Shown here: piece by piece, positions 43,255 to 53,723 of the stretch
Position numbering within the stretch: the stretch's first letter is position 1
How the letters are laid out: each line of letters opens with the position of its first letter
Source of the DNA: Axinella damicornis
Lineage: Eukaryota; Porifera; Demospongiae; Axinellida; Axinellidae
Assembly: GCA_963931865.1 (NCBI GenBank)
Contig: OZ007510.1
Coordinates: forward strand, 8,962,993 to 9,026,992
Length of the DNA stretch: 64,000 nucleotides
Reading direction: 5' to 3'
Notes under the pieces: model-generated
Databases searched by the model: none
What the model was told of the DNA's origin: nothing
What the model saw: only the letters and a program-made list of their open reading frames with translations
Made by a program: the position numbers and the translations under genes

Positions 43255-43564
43255 ACTTGAGAATACGTGTTTCAGGAGCTGCTGAAATATCAAGAATTTC
43301 GTCATATGCTCATACCCATTGCATATATTTTACTCCATTTTTGTGCAATTCATGCATGCAATTTCCAGTACTTGATTTTGGGTTAGGCCACTCTGGTTCT
43401 CAGCCATTCAATTATTCAGTATTGGCTACACCAAACCCATGACACAGCTCCCTCGTTCTTCCCATACAGCTCGTGCAAAGAGAGCTGCCAATGTTTCAGC
43501 GACCTGGTCTGTTCAGAAGGCTAAGGGAAAGCCGTCGGCAAAGGCAGCAAAGCCTAAGAGATGA
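34859..43564 (+). CDS. KIF19: KIF19-type kinesin-8
   Basis: Sixteen exons: 34859-34885, 34991-35071, 35134-35332, 35514-35650, 35827-36045, 36254-36361, 38380-38643, 38786-38930, 39048-39117, 39221-39632, 39855-40199, 40349-40397, 40472-40568, 40718-41631, 42156-42230, 43470-43564. Phases agree throughout (3237 nt, 1078 aa; human KIF19 is 998). The motor occupies about 1-350: P-loop [11 protein letters not shown], switch [10 protein letters not shown], switch II DLAGSE, and [16 protein letters not shown] neck/coiled coil follows ([20 protein letters not shown]), then a basic Ser/Pro-rich tail. KIF19 depolymerises microtubules at ciliary tips and sets cilium length; [12 protein letters not shown] and [18 protein letters not shown] place it with KIF19 rather than KIF18. 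Exon 8's donor in the purine-rich tract is the least certain junction. A broken duplicate lies at 49524-53723. Confidence 0.93.
36098..36188. mobile_element. TAGCC-family MITE
   Basis: TAGCCTCGTTCCCAGGCCTCC...GGAGGCCTAGGAACGTGGCTA with hairpin arms (AGCTTTTGTCGCTT). Flanks GCATGAAAC and GCATAAAAC are the target duplication. It lies in KIF19 intron 5. Confidence 0.8.
37049..37236. mobile_element. nested pair of TAGCC-family MITEs
   Basis: The outer element (37049-37236, flanks TGCATGCCA/TGCATGCAG) is interrupted by a younger copy at 37110-37178, whose own 9-bp duplication CAAAAATAC is perfect. It lies in KIF19 intron 6. Confidence 0.8.
37846..38240. repeat. 45-bp minisatellite, nine copies
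   Basis: Units contain GGCCAGGCAGTGTAGTGCA and GAGTCATACGGTGTGCATGT. It lies in KIF19 intron 6; open frames in it are artefacts of the 45-bp period. Confidence 0.95.
39701..39751. mobile_element. 51-bp minimal TAGCC MITE
   Basis: A nearly perfect palindrome: TAGCCTCGTTCCCAGGCCCG to its complement around a GGC centre. A perfect 9-bp duplication, ATGCCGTTC, occurs at 39692-39700 and 39752-39760. It is absent from the duplicate copy near 50800, where a different member sits. Confidence 0.9.
41703..42124. mobile_element. fold-back element
   Basis: Two arms of nearly 190 bp are exact inverted copies (CTATTCCGAGAGGATTTATT on the left, its complement on the right) around a short pyrimidine-rich loop. 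AGGTATCTAATG flanks both ends. It lies in KIF19 intron 14 and is absent from the duplicate. Confidence 0.85.
42317..42926. mobile_element. piggyBac-like MITE
   Basis: Bounded by TTAA at both ends, with inverted termini CCCTTTAA. It interrupts sequence that is continuous in the duplicate near 53780, so it inserted after the duplication or was lost there. No transposase frame. Confidence 0.65.
43173..43408. repeat. inverted repeat with poly-C centre
   Basis: GGCTGAGAACCAGAGTGGCC is inverted as GGCCACTCTGGTTCTCAGCC; flanks AATAATTGA and TCAATTATT extend the arms. A run of about 45 C lies at 43207-43252. It lies in the last KIF19 intron. Confidence 0.75.
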
Positions 43565-43862
43565 CTGCAATTCCTTTCCACTAATGCAATGTTGAATGGA
43601 CACTACTTTTCACAAACAAGTTCAAAATACGTGGATGCATGTGGTTTGATGGATGCAAACTGTGCATGTATCAAGCAGCTATGAACAGCTGTATGCCAGC
43701 TGTTATATAGTGTATACGTCACTTTGAGTGGTGTGCATGTGATTGTGTGCACGTGGGCATGGTGTGCGTGTGTGAAGCTCTCTTTTGTGTCAGGTGGGAG
43801 ACAAGGGATAGTGTAAGCCACAGGGGATAGCTCTGCAATATTCAACTTGTACACAATGCTCA

Positions 43863-43980
43863 CTTCAGTGTCTTGCTCAGCAACTGACTCCAGCTCCCAG
43901 GGGCGGCACACAGGTCGTCATCATGCACTGTACTCTTGACCACAAGAGAAGAGAAGTCATGATCATACTCACTACAGGTG
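43863..43980 (-). pseudogene. isolated FtsJ-like motif fragment
   Basis: The minus-strand frame contains DLCAAPGSWSQLLSK, the SAM-binding motif I of FTSJ1/Trm7 2'-O-methyltransferases, followed by a possible donor (GTGAGC). No neighbouring exons with the rest of the enzyme were found, so this is a fragment or one exon of a gene I cannot complete. Confidence 0.35.
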
Positions 43981-44012
43981 CACTATCTTGCATTGATCTT
44001 GTGCAGATACAC

Positions 44013-44110
44013 ATCGGTTTTGAGTAGCCTAAATCCCACTGGAAGAATGAAACACGCTGGACATACATCGGTTTTGAGAAGCCTAAATCCCACTGGAAGA
44101 ATGAAACATG
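44013..44110. repeat. short tandem duplication
   Basis: Two near-identical units of about 51 bp, each containing AGCCTAAATCCCACTGGAAG. Confidence 0.85.
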
Positions 44111-44274
44111 CTGCAGGACATACACAAGATTTCATTTGAACAATGGCAATTGCAACTCTAGTACAGAAAGTGATATTGCCATAGATGTGACAACAAGTGT
44201 AAAAAGCAATGTCTGGTGGGTTACAAGCTTTCATCAGTTCTAAAAAAATCTAACCAAGGTTATACTTGCAGCTA

Positions 44275-44715
44275 CTGATTTCTAAAGAGAAAAAAAACTC
44301 TGGAGAAAGAAAAGGGGAAAAAAAGAAAAAGGAAAAAAAAACAAACCTAGCAACACACCCACCCCTCCGTGACAGGTCAGACACCGAAGTGTAAGCCTCA
44401 GGAGCGCTGGATAGGCGTGTCTGGAATCACAGGAGGCTAACCTGCTTTCTACCAGACACCTTTAGCTTCGGTGGTCAGATGGGGAACCGGCGTACTACGG
44501 CTGCTAGGCGGGGAGTCGAGAACCGGTGTGTACAGAGTGGCCCAGACTCGTACTCGGTTATTGGGGAGACGAACACTCAGCCCCCAGGCTGTAAAGCAAG
44601 TGCTTAGCGAGTGTGCCATCCCGACATCCCGCCAAAAATTGTTACAAATTCCTTATTTAAACCCAAACCGGATGTATCCGGTTGCGCATGCGCGTGCACC
44701 TGGACCTTGAGTTCC
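44275..44715 (-). mobile_element. tRNA-derived SINE, copy 2
   Basis: Inverted relative to 10697-11120. Read on the minus strand, the head (about 44622 to 44560) has TGGCACACTCGCTAAGC (A-box-like), a central TTGCTTTACAGCC, and GTGTTCGTCTCC (B-box-like), in tRNA order and spacing. A T-rich tail closes the element (an A-rich tract at about 44280-44342 on the plus strand). Confidence 0.65.
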
Positions 44716-44918
44716 CGCCAAAAATATTACAAACTTCAGCCGCTTCAAACTAGCTATAGCTACCCTAGCCTAGCCACGGGCAGTGCGGATACTGGTCTAG
44801 CTAACTCTCTTCCGCTCAGTGAAGGGGCAAAGGACATTTCGACGTTAGTTGGAAGAGACAGTGGGCTTTCCATGAATTCTGTGAGATAGACATGAGCTTT
44901 GAAAGGAGGGTGAGGCCC

Positions 44919-44975
44919 GAGTCAGTTAGTCTCGCGGGCCAGCGAGAGGCTGGCCCGCGAGACTACGAGTCAGTT
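44919..44975. mobile_element. 37-bp hairpin insertion
   Basis: AGTCTCGCGGGCCAGC, GAGAG, then the exact complement (44928-44964). It is flanked by direct copies of CGAGTCAGTT, which look like a target duplication. Confidence 0.65.
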
Positions 44976-45363
44976 TTGTGCTTTGCATAATGCACACGTA
45001 GCTATGTAGAGCTGTTTGCATTTCCATTCAAATGAAATTAGTGTAGGGCCTTAGAATTTGAAGTCATGCATAACGCAGTGAAAGACAGGCTTCTCCCTTC
45101 TGTCACGTCAGCAGCATACTGATGATACATGCCTGTAACATCATGGATCTTGACCAGCCGACACTTCACACTGGCTCCATCAAGGGTTGACCCAAACTTT
45201 CTATTCCGGAGTTACTGTAACAAGCGATGTCGACATTACTTTGATGTATTATTTCATGTGCATGATCTGCAAAAGGGGGCGGGACCTTGATCGGGGACCT
45301 TGGCAACCAGTCAACACATAACACACTGGCAGCTGACAGCAGAGGCTCTGGCTCTACTAGGGC

Positions 45364-48281
45364 ATGACTAGCGCCGTCAAGGCGAAGAGGACAACGGAGG
45401 AAGACCTCCATGATGGGTGAGTTGGTTGGCCTCACGTAAGATGTCTGACCATAGCTCTGTTATCTATGTCACTAAGCTTACTAAGTTTGTTGGTGCGCAT
45501 TAATTGGAATACAGGTCCTCCGCCTGCGAACCGTAATTATACAACGTAGTGCAAGCTAACTCAGTGCTGAGAGTTATTGGGAACTATGCATATTTGGTGG
45601 CAATCTGTTATAATGCAGGCTGTTTGCGTTTGGCATACATGTGTACAGTGGCGTCTCGGGCGGGGGGGTGTGGCTGGACGCCCACTATGACCCTGTGGCC
45701 TCCCTCTACACATTCTCCAGCTGCATGGGTGAGAAGACTATTATCTTCAGTCTATCTGTCCATCATATAACCAGCAGAGTCTGGGAACGAGGCTAGTGCT
45801 AGCTGTATCCTCATAATTTCTGGGAACGAGGCTAGTGCTAGCTGTATCCTCAGTCTGGGAACGAGGCTAGTGCTAGCTGTATCCTCAGTCTGGGAACGAG
45901 GCTAGTGCTAGCTGTATCCTCAGTCTGGGAACGAGGCTAGTGCTAGCTGTATCCTCAGTCTGGGAATGAGGCTAGTGCTAGCTGTATCCTCATTCTGGGA
46001 ATGAGGCTAGTGCTAGCTGTATCCTCATTCTGGGAACGAGGCTAGTGCTAGCTGTATCCTCAGTCTGGGAACGAGGCTAGTGCTGTGTCCTCAGTCTGGG
46101 AACGAGGCTAGTGCTAGCTGTATCCTCAGTCTGGGAACGAGGCTAGTGCTAGCTGTATCCTCAGTCTGGGAACGAGGCTAGTGCTAGCTACTGTATCCTT
46201 AGCCTCGTTCCCAGGCCGCGTGGGAGGAGAAAAGACGGCCTGGTATCCACTGCCCGCGCAAGCGCCGCTATTTCCGGTATAGTTCCGTAAAATTGTAAGG
46301 TTTACGTTGTCATTTCACGTCTTTCTCAACCCACGCGGCCTGGGAACGAGGCTAGCTGTATCCTCAGTCTGGGAACAGGCTAGTGGGTGGTTACTAAAAT
46401 CCGGAACGGAACGGAATGGAACGGTTCCGCCTACTAAAATACGGAACGCACGGAACGGAACGATAGCCAAACTAGCATAATTTTCACAGCGCAGGCAAAG
46501 ACTTAGAGGACGCTTGAAATCATGGTAAGACTTGCTTGTCATATTCTGTTGAGAAGAGAAGAGGTATACTTGGCCAACCTTGGGTCTCTGCGGAGGCTTC
46601 TCCGCGCGCGCATACTGGCGATCGCGCGCTGGACTCAAAGCGAAGGGCTAGCTTGTTAGACTAGCGGAGGCTCATGGATCACTCTCTCTGGATCTGGGAA
46701 GCTCTCTAAAAATTGTAAATGTAGTGCCTAATCTTTTCCTCACCATGCATGAACGTGAGCGCATAATGCATTGCGCTGTGCCTGATGTTCCATTCCGTGC
46801 GTTCCGTATTTTAGTAGGCGGAACCGTTCCATTCCGTTCCGTCCCGTTCCGGATTTTAGTAACCACCGGCTAGTGCTAGCTGTATCCTCAGTCTGGGAAC
46901 AAGGCTAGTTCTGTGCCCTCAGTCTGGGAACAAGGCTAGTTCTGTGCCCTCAGTCTGGGAACGAGCCTAGTGCTGTGTCTTCAGTCTGGGAACGAGGCTA
47001 GTGCTAGCCTTCTCCTCAGTCTGGGAACGAGGCTAGTGCTAGCCTTCTCCTCAGTCTGGGAACGAGGGTAGTGTTGTGTCCTCAGTCTGGGAACGAGGCT
47101 AGTGCTAACTAGTCTCGTCCCCAGACCCTCCACGCGCTCCCGTAGGAAAAATCGAAGAGAAAGCAGGGTCTGGTAAATGGGCTTACTAGCTAGCGCACCA
47201 GAGGAATGTAGGGAATCCCAACAAATAACCGCATACGAGCGTGTTAAATGCTGACGTGGCCTTGCACGAGCGGCTGCGCTTTGACTTTGAAGCATGAAAA
47301 CTATAGGGTTTCCGCAAACACACAATTTAGTTCAATGAATATGCTTTAAGTAGCTCCGCACACATTCCAGCGGAGATATGCCAGATAGCAAGCCCATTTA
47401 CCAGACCCTCCTTTCGAATTTTTCATACGGGGTGCGCACATAGAGGACAAGCATGGAGGGTCTGGGGACAAGACTAAGTGCTAGCTATGTTCCTACGTTC
47501 AGTTTTGGTTCCAATCATGTGGAGGGATAGTTGCAAGGTACCACATGATGATCTGAGGATCCATGCCGCTGTGCATCTTGTTGTACCTGTCTCCTTGTGT
47601 TTGCAGCACTGGAGGATCTCAACCGAGACGGAGAGCACAAGGTGGGTTGATCAAGAACTGTGACTACCATGGTCCTACCTTCAATAGACCTTCTTACCCC
47701 CCTGTAGCTGCTGGTGGGAGACCTGGGCAATGGCCAGCTTGACATTAAGCTCAAGGTGTATAAAGGTACATGTAACTAGAAACAAGAGATGGTTCCCACA
47801 AAATTCATACCATCATTCGTTTCTTTTCCTCTGTCCAACCTCCCCTACCTCTCCTCTCCAACCTCCTTATCCTCTCCAACCTCCTCCCACCTCTCCTCAT
47901 CTCCTCTCCCCCTCCCTCACCTCCTTTCCCCTCCCTCCCCTCCTTTCCCCATCCTCCCACCTCCTCTCCCCCTCCTACCACCTCATCTTCTCCCTCCGTC
48001 CCCTTCTCCCGCCTCCTTTTCTCCTTCCACCCCCACCTCCCCCTTCCACCTCATCCTCTCCCTCCATCCACTACTCCTCTCCTTCCCTCCCCTCCTCCCC
48101 CTCCGTCCCACATACACAGGCACAGAGCTCACGTTCGAGACCCCTCTCCTGGACCTCCCTACTGGTGTGTGCACATTCTACATGGACACCACAGACCCAC
48201 ATACACCCGCTGTGGCTGTAGCCTCGGGATCCTTCGTCTACGTGTACAAGAACCTGCGACCCTATTTCAAGTTCCCTAGAG
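45364..48281 (+). CDS. BBS1: BBS1, first five exons only
   Basis: Exons 45364-45416, 45649-45728, 47607-47641, 47708-47765, 48120-48281 join in phase (388 nt, about 129 codons). They encode the start of the Bardet-Biedl protein BBS1, a beta-propeller subunit of the BBSome, which moves membrane proteins in and out of cilia. Diagnostic are VWLDAHYDPVASLYTFSSC, LEDLNRDGEHKLLVGDLGNG and SGSFVYVYKNLRPYFKFP. A normal BBS1 has about 590 residues; about 78% is not seen. About 350 bp past exon 5 the KIF19 duplicate begins and no later BBS1 exon was found before the window ends. Either a very long intron or a truncated gene. Intron 2 is filled with MITEs and a 35-bp minisatellite. Confidence 0.88.
45789..46199. 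repeat. 35-bp minisatellite derived from MITE ends
   Basis: About 11 units of GGGAACGAGGCTAGTGCTAG plus TGTATCCTCAGTCT. The GGGAACGAGGCTA part is the right end of the TAGCC MITE family. About seven more units follow at 46868-47109, after two inserted elements. Confidence 0.9.
46200..46354. mobile_element. TAGCC-family MITE within minisatellite
   Basis: TAGCCTCGTTCCCAGGCCGCG...CGCGGCCTGGGAACGAGGCTA. It interrupts the 35-bp array. Confidence 0.8.
46386..46867. mobile_element. MITE with GGTGGTTACTAAAATCCGG ends
   Basis: Terminal inverted repeats of about 60 bp, themselves built from GGAACGGAACGG-type repeats. The interior includes an AGGGCTAGCTTGTTAGACTA fragment. It interrupts the 35-bp array in BBS1 intron 2. 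Confidence 0.85.
47110..47476. mobile_element. TAGTC-variant MITE
   Basis: TAGTCTCGTCCCCAGACCCTC...GAGGGTCTGGGGACAAGACTA, with 9-bp flanks AGTGCTAAC and AGTGCTAGC. Confidence 0.8.
47815..48118. repeat. CT-rich intronic tract
   Basis: A long pyrimidine tract ending in the CAG acceptor of BBS1 exon 5. Frames within it are composition artefacts. Confidence 0.85.
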
Positions 48282-48695
48282 GTATCACAGCAATGGCTGT
48301 AGCTGTCTAGTGTGTCATGTGAGATCAGCCTCATTCCCAGGCCTCCCTTGGTCTTGGAATGAGACCTGACATTCGCTAATCACAGCCAGGAGTGCAGGAG
48401 CCGCTGAAGGCGACAAAAGAGCGTTGAACTCAGCATTCATGCCCTAGCAGAAGTAGTAGTCCTTCACACGTCCCAAAATTTTACAAGTTTGACGCTCCTT
48501 CGCCGCCTTTGGCGGCTCATGCACTCCTGTCACAGCATACCCTTAGTAGATTGTTGCTTCAGAATAGCTGCATAGTTTCAATTCCAATTCCGATTTTCTG
48601 AGGGTCTGGTTCCAAGACCAGCCTTGATTAGAATAGATACGATTTTGAATCCTAGTTACTGGTACCGGTATGCCACCGCATGATTGTAAGGCTTG

Positions 48696-49415
48696 CAGGC
48701 CAGGCAGTGTAGTGCATGAGTCATACAGTGTGCAGGTGTGCAGGCCAGGCAGTGTAGTGCATGAATCATACAGTGTGCAGGCCAGGCAGTGTAGTGCATG
48801 AATCATACGGTGTGCAGGCCAGGCAGTGTAGTGCATGAATCATACGGTGTGCAGGCCAGGCAGTGTAGTGCATGAATCATACGATATGCAGGCCAGGCAG
48901 TGTAGTGCATGAATCATACAGTGTGCAGGCCAGGCAGTGTAGTGCATGAGTCATACAGTGTGCAGGTGTGCAGGCCAGGCAGTGTAGTGCATGAGTCATG
49001 CGGTATCAGGCAGTGTAGTGCATGAATCATACGGTGTGCAGGCCAGGCAGTGTAGTGCATGAATCATACGGTGTGCAGGCCAGGCAGTGTAGTGCATGAA
49101 TCATACGGTATGCAGGCCAGGCAGTGTAGTGCATGAATCATACAGTGTGCAGGCCAGGCAGTGTAGTGCATGAATCATACAGTGTGCAAGCCAGGCAGTG
49201 TAGTGCAAGAATCATACAGTGTGCAGGCCAGGCAGTGTAGTGCATGAATCATACAGTGTGCAGGCCAGGCAGTGTAGTGCATGAGTCATATGGTGTGCAG
49301 GCCAGGCAGTGTAGTGCATGAATCATACAGTGTGCAGGCCAGGCAGTGTAGTGCATGAATCATACAGTGTGCAGGCCAGGCAGTGTAGTGCATGAGTCAT
49401 ATGGTGTGCAGTATC
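48696..49415. repeat. 37-bp minisatellite, about 19 copies
   Basis: Same core as the 45-bp array at 37846 (GGCCAGGCAGTGTAGTGCAT), but the 8-bp GCATGTGT segment is missing in most units. A few units (for example near 48730 and 48965) keep an extra GTGTGCAG. Confidence 0.95.
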
Positions 49416-49523
49416 ACCCAATTACTATCCTACTGCTAATTAATGCAACGTATCAGGTATCAGGCCACAAACACACTAGCTGTCTATGTACAACTTGTCA
49501 CGGACACTCCCCACACTTCACAG

Positions 49524-49787
49524 AACCGAGGCAAGCGTATGATCGAGGGCGCCCACATCAACCGCTCCCTGCTGGCCCTGGGGAACTGCATCAATGCCCT
49601 TAGGGGGAACACCCGGGCCAACTACGTCAACTACAGGGACAGCAAGCTCACCCGACTCCTCAAATACTCCCTCGGAGGGATTGCCACACGGTGATGATTG
49701 CACATGTCAGCCCTGCCAGCTCAAGCTTTGAAGAGTCACAGAACACCCTCACGTATGCTGAGAGGGCCAAACGCATCAAGACCAAGG

Positions 49788-49819
<32 letters not shown>

Positions 49820-50890
49820 ATGTGTGTATTCATGTGTATGTGTGCGTGCACATGGTAGTCGGGTGGATGAAAATACCATCCAAATTATCCCCTCCTCCCT
49901 CCCAACCCATCCTCTCCAGGTTCATCAGAATGTGCACGATGTCTCCTACCACGTCACACAGTACCACAAGATCATTGCTGAGTTGAGGAGGAAGGTCCAA
50001 CGCCTTCAAGAGCAACTGGCACAGGCTCATGGAGGAAAGGAAGAAAGGGGAGGGAGGAGAGAGGGTGAGAGGAGGGAGATGGGGGAGAGAGGGGAGAGGA
50101 AGGAAATGGAGGGGAGAGGAGAGGGGGAGAGGAGGATGGGAGTAATTTAACTGATTTCAATTTGTTTGTACAGGGAACTCCACCAAGGTCAGTGAGTTGT
50201 GTTCACTAATGAAAGCACTCTCTGAAGAGGAGAAGGAAACCAGGTATGCAAAGTGGGTGTGAATGCTGCGCACTATTTTGGGGTGTACTGCATGTGCAGC
50301 TAACACTTGATGCTTGTTTGTTGCAGACAAGAGACTGTCGTGATTGAGTGCCATCTGCTGCAAAACACTTTGGAGAGCCAGAGACACTTAGCCTTCATTC
50401 AGGAGTGGGAGCGGCAGAAGAGATCTCCCTCTACCCCGTCCCCGCCCTCCAAGGATGAAGTACACCCAACCAATGAGAATCCAGCTATGGATCATATGAC
50501 AGAGCAGGCCGTATCATGCATCCTCCCACACAGTCAGTCTCACAACATACTTCCGGACCCGGGGGAGGAGCCCTGTGCCACTCTCAACTCCAGCACGAAT
50601 GTCCCCCTCATGGAGCCACTGGATGTGGCCTCATCCCGGGAGGAGCTAGCTACGCTTGTCGCTGAGAAACAGAGGATGGAGGCCCAGCACAAGCGGCTGC
50701 AGAGACACCTCGGGGAGGTCAGGACCAGGATGGCCGAGGTGCAAGAGGTGAGACTGTGTGCACGTGCATAAGGTACCTGATGCTGTACAACAGTACCCTC
50801 TTTTAGCCTCGTTCCCTGGTGGTGGGAATCGCCTGGGAATGAAGCTATCCTCTATGATGGAAGATGCATTAATGGAAATCACTTTTCTCT

Positions 50891-50923
<33 letters not shown>

Positions 50924-53723
50924 AGAGATTCTCTGGCTCCTCTGGCCTCTTTCTCCCTCTGCACAGAGAGCTGTTCAGCCTCCTGCAGCGATCCTGCGTC
51001 CTTGAGACTGCCAGTTTAGAGCATGCTCTCTCGGCAGCTCTTGCAGGGATTCAGCTAGTGAGGCGGGAGGGCACCATTGAGCAGCTCCTGCACCAGGGAG
51101 GCATGCTGCTGGACGTGATTGAGCAGCAGAGGGCATTGATGGAGGAGCACCACGTTCCCCTACCCGTGGACCTCAGCATGCGATACCAGGAGGCTACCAG
51201 TCAGCAGAAGAAACTTGCATCACTGGTCTCCGCTGGTAAACAGCTGCCTCCCATTGGGAGGGAGCTGCAGGTGAGAAAACATTGTACTGTGTTCTGGTTT
51301 CTGTGCTTAGGCCATTGGTACCTTCTGTGTGTGTGTGTGTGTGTGTGCGTGCATGCACGTGTGTGTGTGTGTGCACTAACCATGTATGAAAAACAATCTG
51401 CGTACTCTTCTTCCTCGCACAGCTCCCTACCATTGCCAGGCTGTCTGCCAAACTCTGTACCACTATGACTGGTAAGCTACATGGTAACAAACATCGGCCA
51501 TGCAAGACCTCCTCCCAATATCTCTCTCTCCATTCCCTTTTCCAGGCTCCAAGTCTAACCTGCTAGTTGAAGTTGTTGTGACGGAGTTGGAGCCGCAGGC
51601 TAGCAGAGGCCACACCCCCATGTCACCTATTCCCATCATTCCGACTAGGTGAGCAGCCCATGAGCAAGACATACTCTAGTACCATGGTCACACACAGCAC
51701 CCACCTATCTATCTATCTGTCTATCAATCTATTTATCCATCTATCTACCTATGAAGTGATCTTGATGACATTCAGCTGCCAAATATCACTGATTCACCGG
51801 TGCCCTTGACCACATCCCATGGCCTCAAACCTCCCACACCTACCTCCTCGCCCCTCACCCTCCCTCCCATCTCCCCCACCAAGAGTCCGTCCCTTGTCAC
51901 CACTGGACGGGATGGTGCGGAGAATCAGTCATGGAAAGCGGAACACCAAAGCGGTGATAGTACTGTGACTCTCAGCTCTTTGCGGGTTAAAAACTACGCC
52001 CATACCCATGGCTGTGGATGCTGCCGCAGCTGATCCAATCTCTGTTAGTAGAGGAATTGACAATTCCTCCGCCTCTTCACGTCAAGGCATCCTCTCTAAG
52101 GTTTCATCCTTCATGAATCCCCGGATCTTAGTGTCTCGCTGCTCCACAAACAAGAGCAAGTACATTGCGCTACCGCTGTCCTCAGGACGCATGGGAGGCA
52201 CCCTGATTGACCTGGAGGGAGGAGAGAAGGTGGTAGGAATGCTGGCTTCGAAACCATCCCCACGTGTTTGTACTTATCAGTCACAACCCAAACTGGGAGC
52301 CGCTGCAAAGCTAGCCAGTCTGACTGCAAGTCCAAGAGCGTGTGTCAAAGGCAGCAGTCAGTCCATTTCAAAGCCAGTTCTCTCGGAGGTGATTCGGCAG
52401 AGGCTGAGAGCTGGCAGTGGTGACACTTGAGGAGTTGGGGGCACCTCTCGGACTGGGGGCAACCTTGTACCCACTGGCAGCAGGAAACAAGTGGACGTCC
52501 CGGTGGCTAGGAGGATTGGTGGTGGTGGGGGTGTGCGAACAAGGAGGGATGCCCCCAGGAAGAAACCTCCTGTGCCTCCTCTGCCCAAGAAGATATTGCT
52601 AAGACAGGAACTCCCTCTTGCTAAAGGTTTGTTAAAAAAACTATAGTGGTGCACTTGGGAAGATGGCTCTGCTCAGTTTGCAAGCAGAAAGGGTGGGTCA
52701 GGGGGAAGTGGGTGAGTGCACCCGAAGGGTGCAAACAGCATGGCCACGTCTGGGCTCCAGTGTAGAAAGACCTTGGTCAACACTGAGAGGGCCATTTCTG
52801 TCGTTTTTGGCATAATTGGACTTAGAAACAAGCCGTCTTGCCTTGTAGGGTCTCCATTTCCAGCGTTCATGGCCCGTTTTACAGCTACGGCTGGTTCGCA
52901 TTTCCCGGGAGACTTGGTTGCAAATTCATTACTTGGTGGGTATGGTTAAATTACGTATCTGCTGAGCATGGCTGAGCAGTTTCGAGCTCAGCTATGCGAG
53001 GGGACAAAAATTAAGGTATGTTTAAGGGTTCTAGTGACTGAAAACCACCTTGAGAAAAGAATATGGGCCCTAGTGAGTTGAATAAACCACAAAGAAGATC
53101 ACTTAACTCTTTAGGGGCCAAATTGTTTCTCTAGGTCATTTTCAGTCTATAGAACACTTAAACATACCCTAATTTCTGTTCCCTGGCATTGCTGGGCTCG
53201 AAACTGCTCACACAGGTAATTTCAGCTATACTGAGCATATACGTGACTTAACCACACCCACCAATTAACGAGCTTGCAATCAAGCCTCCCGAGAAATGCC
53301 AACCTGCCGTATCTGAAAAACGGGCGATGTATGCTGGAAATGGAGGCCCTACAAGGCAAGACAGCTACTTTCTAAGTCCATTTATGCCAAAACGGCGGAA
53401 ATGGCCCTCCCAGTGCCGACCAAGACCTTTCTATTGCGGAGCCCAGACACGGCCAAGCTGTTTGCACCCTCCGGGTGCACCCACCCACCACCCACCCACC
53501 TCCCCCTGTCCCACCCTTTCTGCTGTCGCAGAACCTATCTCCCAAGGACATTGCCGGATGTGACATCATGAAGCTGAAAGTCTCATGACACCTTAAGGCG
53601 TCATTAGCTGGGAAAGGGTTAATGTGGGCTATGTATCTGCTTTCTTCTCTATGCAGTCACTGCAGACAGTCACTTCTCAAGCACTGCTTCTCCATATCTA
53701 ACATCCATGAGACACAGGCCCAG
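49524..53723 (+). pseudogene. KIF19: partial KIF19 pseudogene
   Basis: Counterparts of KIF19 exons 7-15: 49524-49786, 49920-50064, 50174-50243, 50327-50747, 50926-51270, 51423-51471, 51546-51648, 51757-52626, 53657-53723. Exons 1-6 (most of the motor, including the P-loop) and 16 are missing. Exon 7 has lost one base in GGAGGGATTGCC (the intact copy has GGAGGGAATTGCC), shifting the frame. Exon 14 has an 8-base loss near 51992 and a premature stop after GGTGACACTTGA. The exon 14 acceptor is AAG instead of CAG, and exon 15 has an 8-base loss. It cannot make a kinesin. Some exons remain open, so the decay is recent. Confidence 0.92.
52644..53622. mobile_element. fold-back element in the pseudogene
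   Basis: The left arm near 52690-52780 (GAAAGGGTGGG...GGCCACGTCTGGGCTCC) is inverted near 53430-53520. TTTCTAAGTCC (about 53370) and GGACTTAGAAA (about 52818) are also inverted. Absent from the intact KIF19. Confidence 0.75.

Noticed and set aside
47730..48310. Plus-strand frames of 163-173 codons
   Set aside because: Most of their length is the CT-rich intron; only 48120-48281 is a real BBS1 exon.
49443..51468. Second functional KIF19
   Set aside because: The motor P-loop exons are absent, and exons 7 and 14 are frameshifted.
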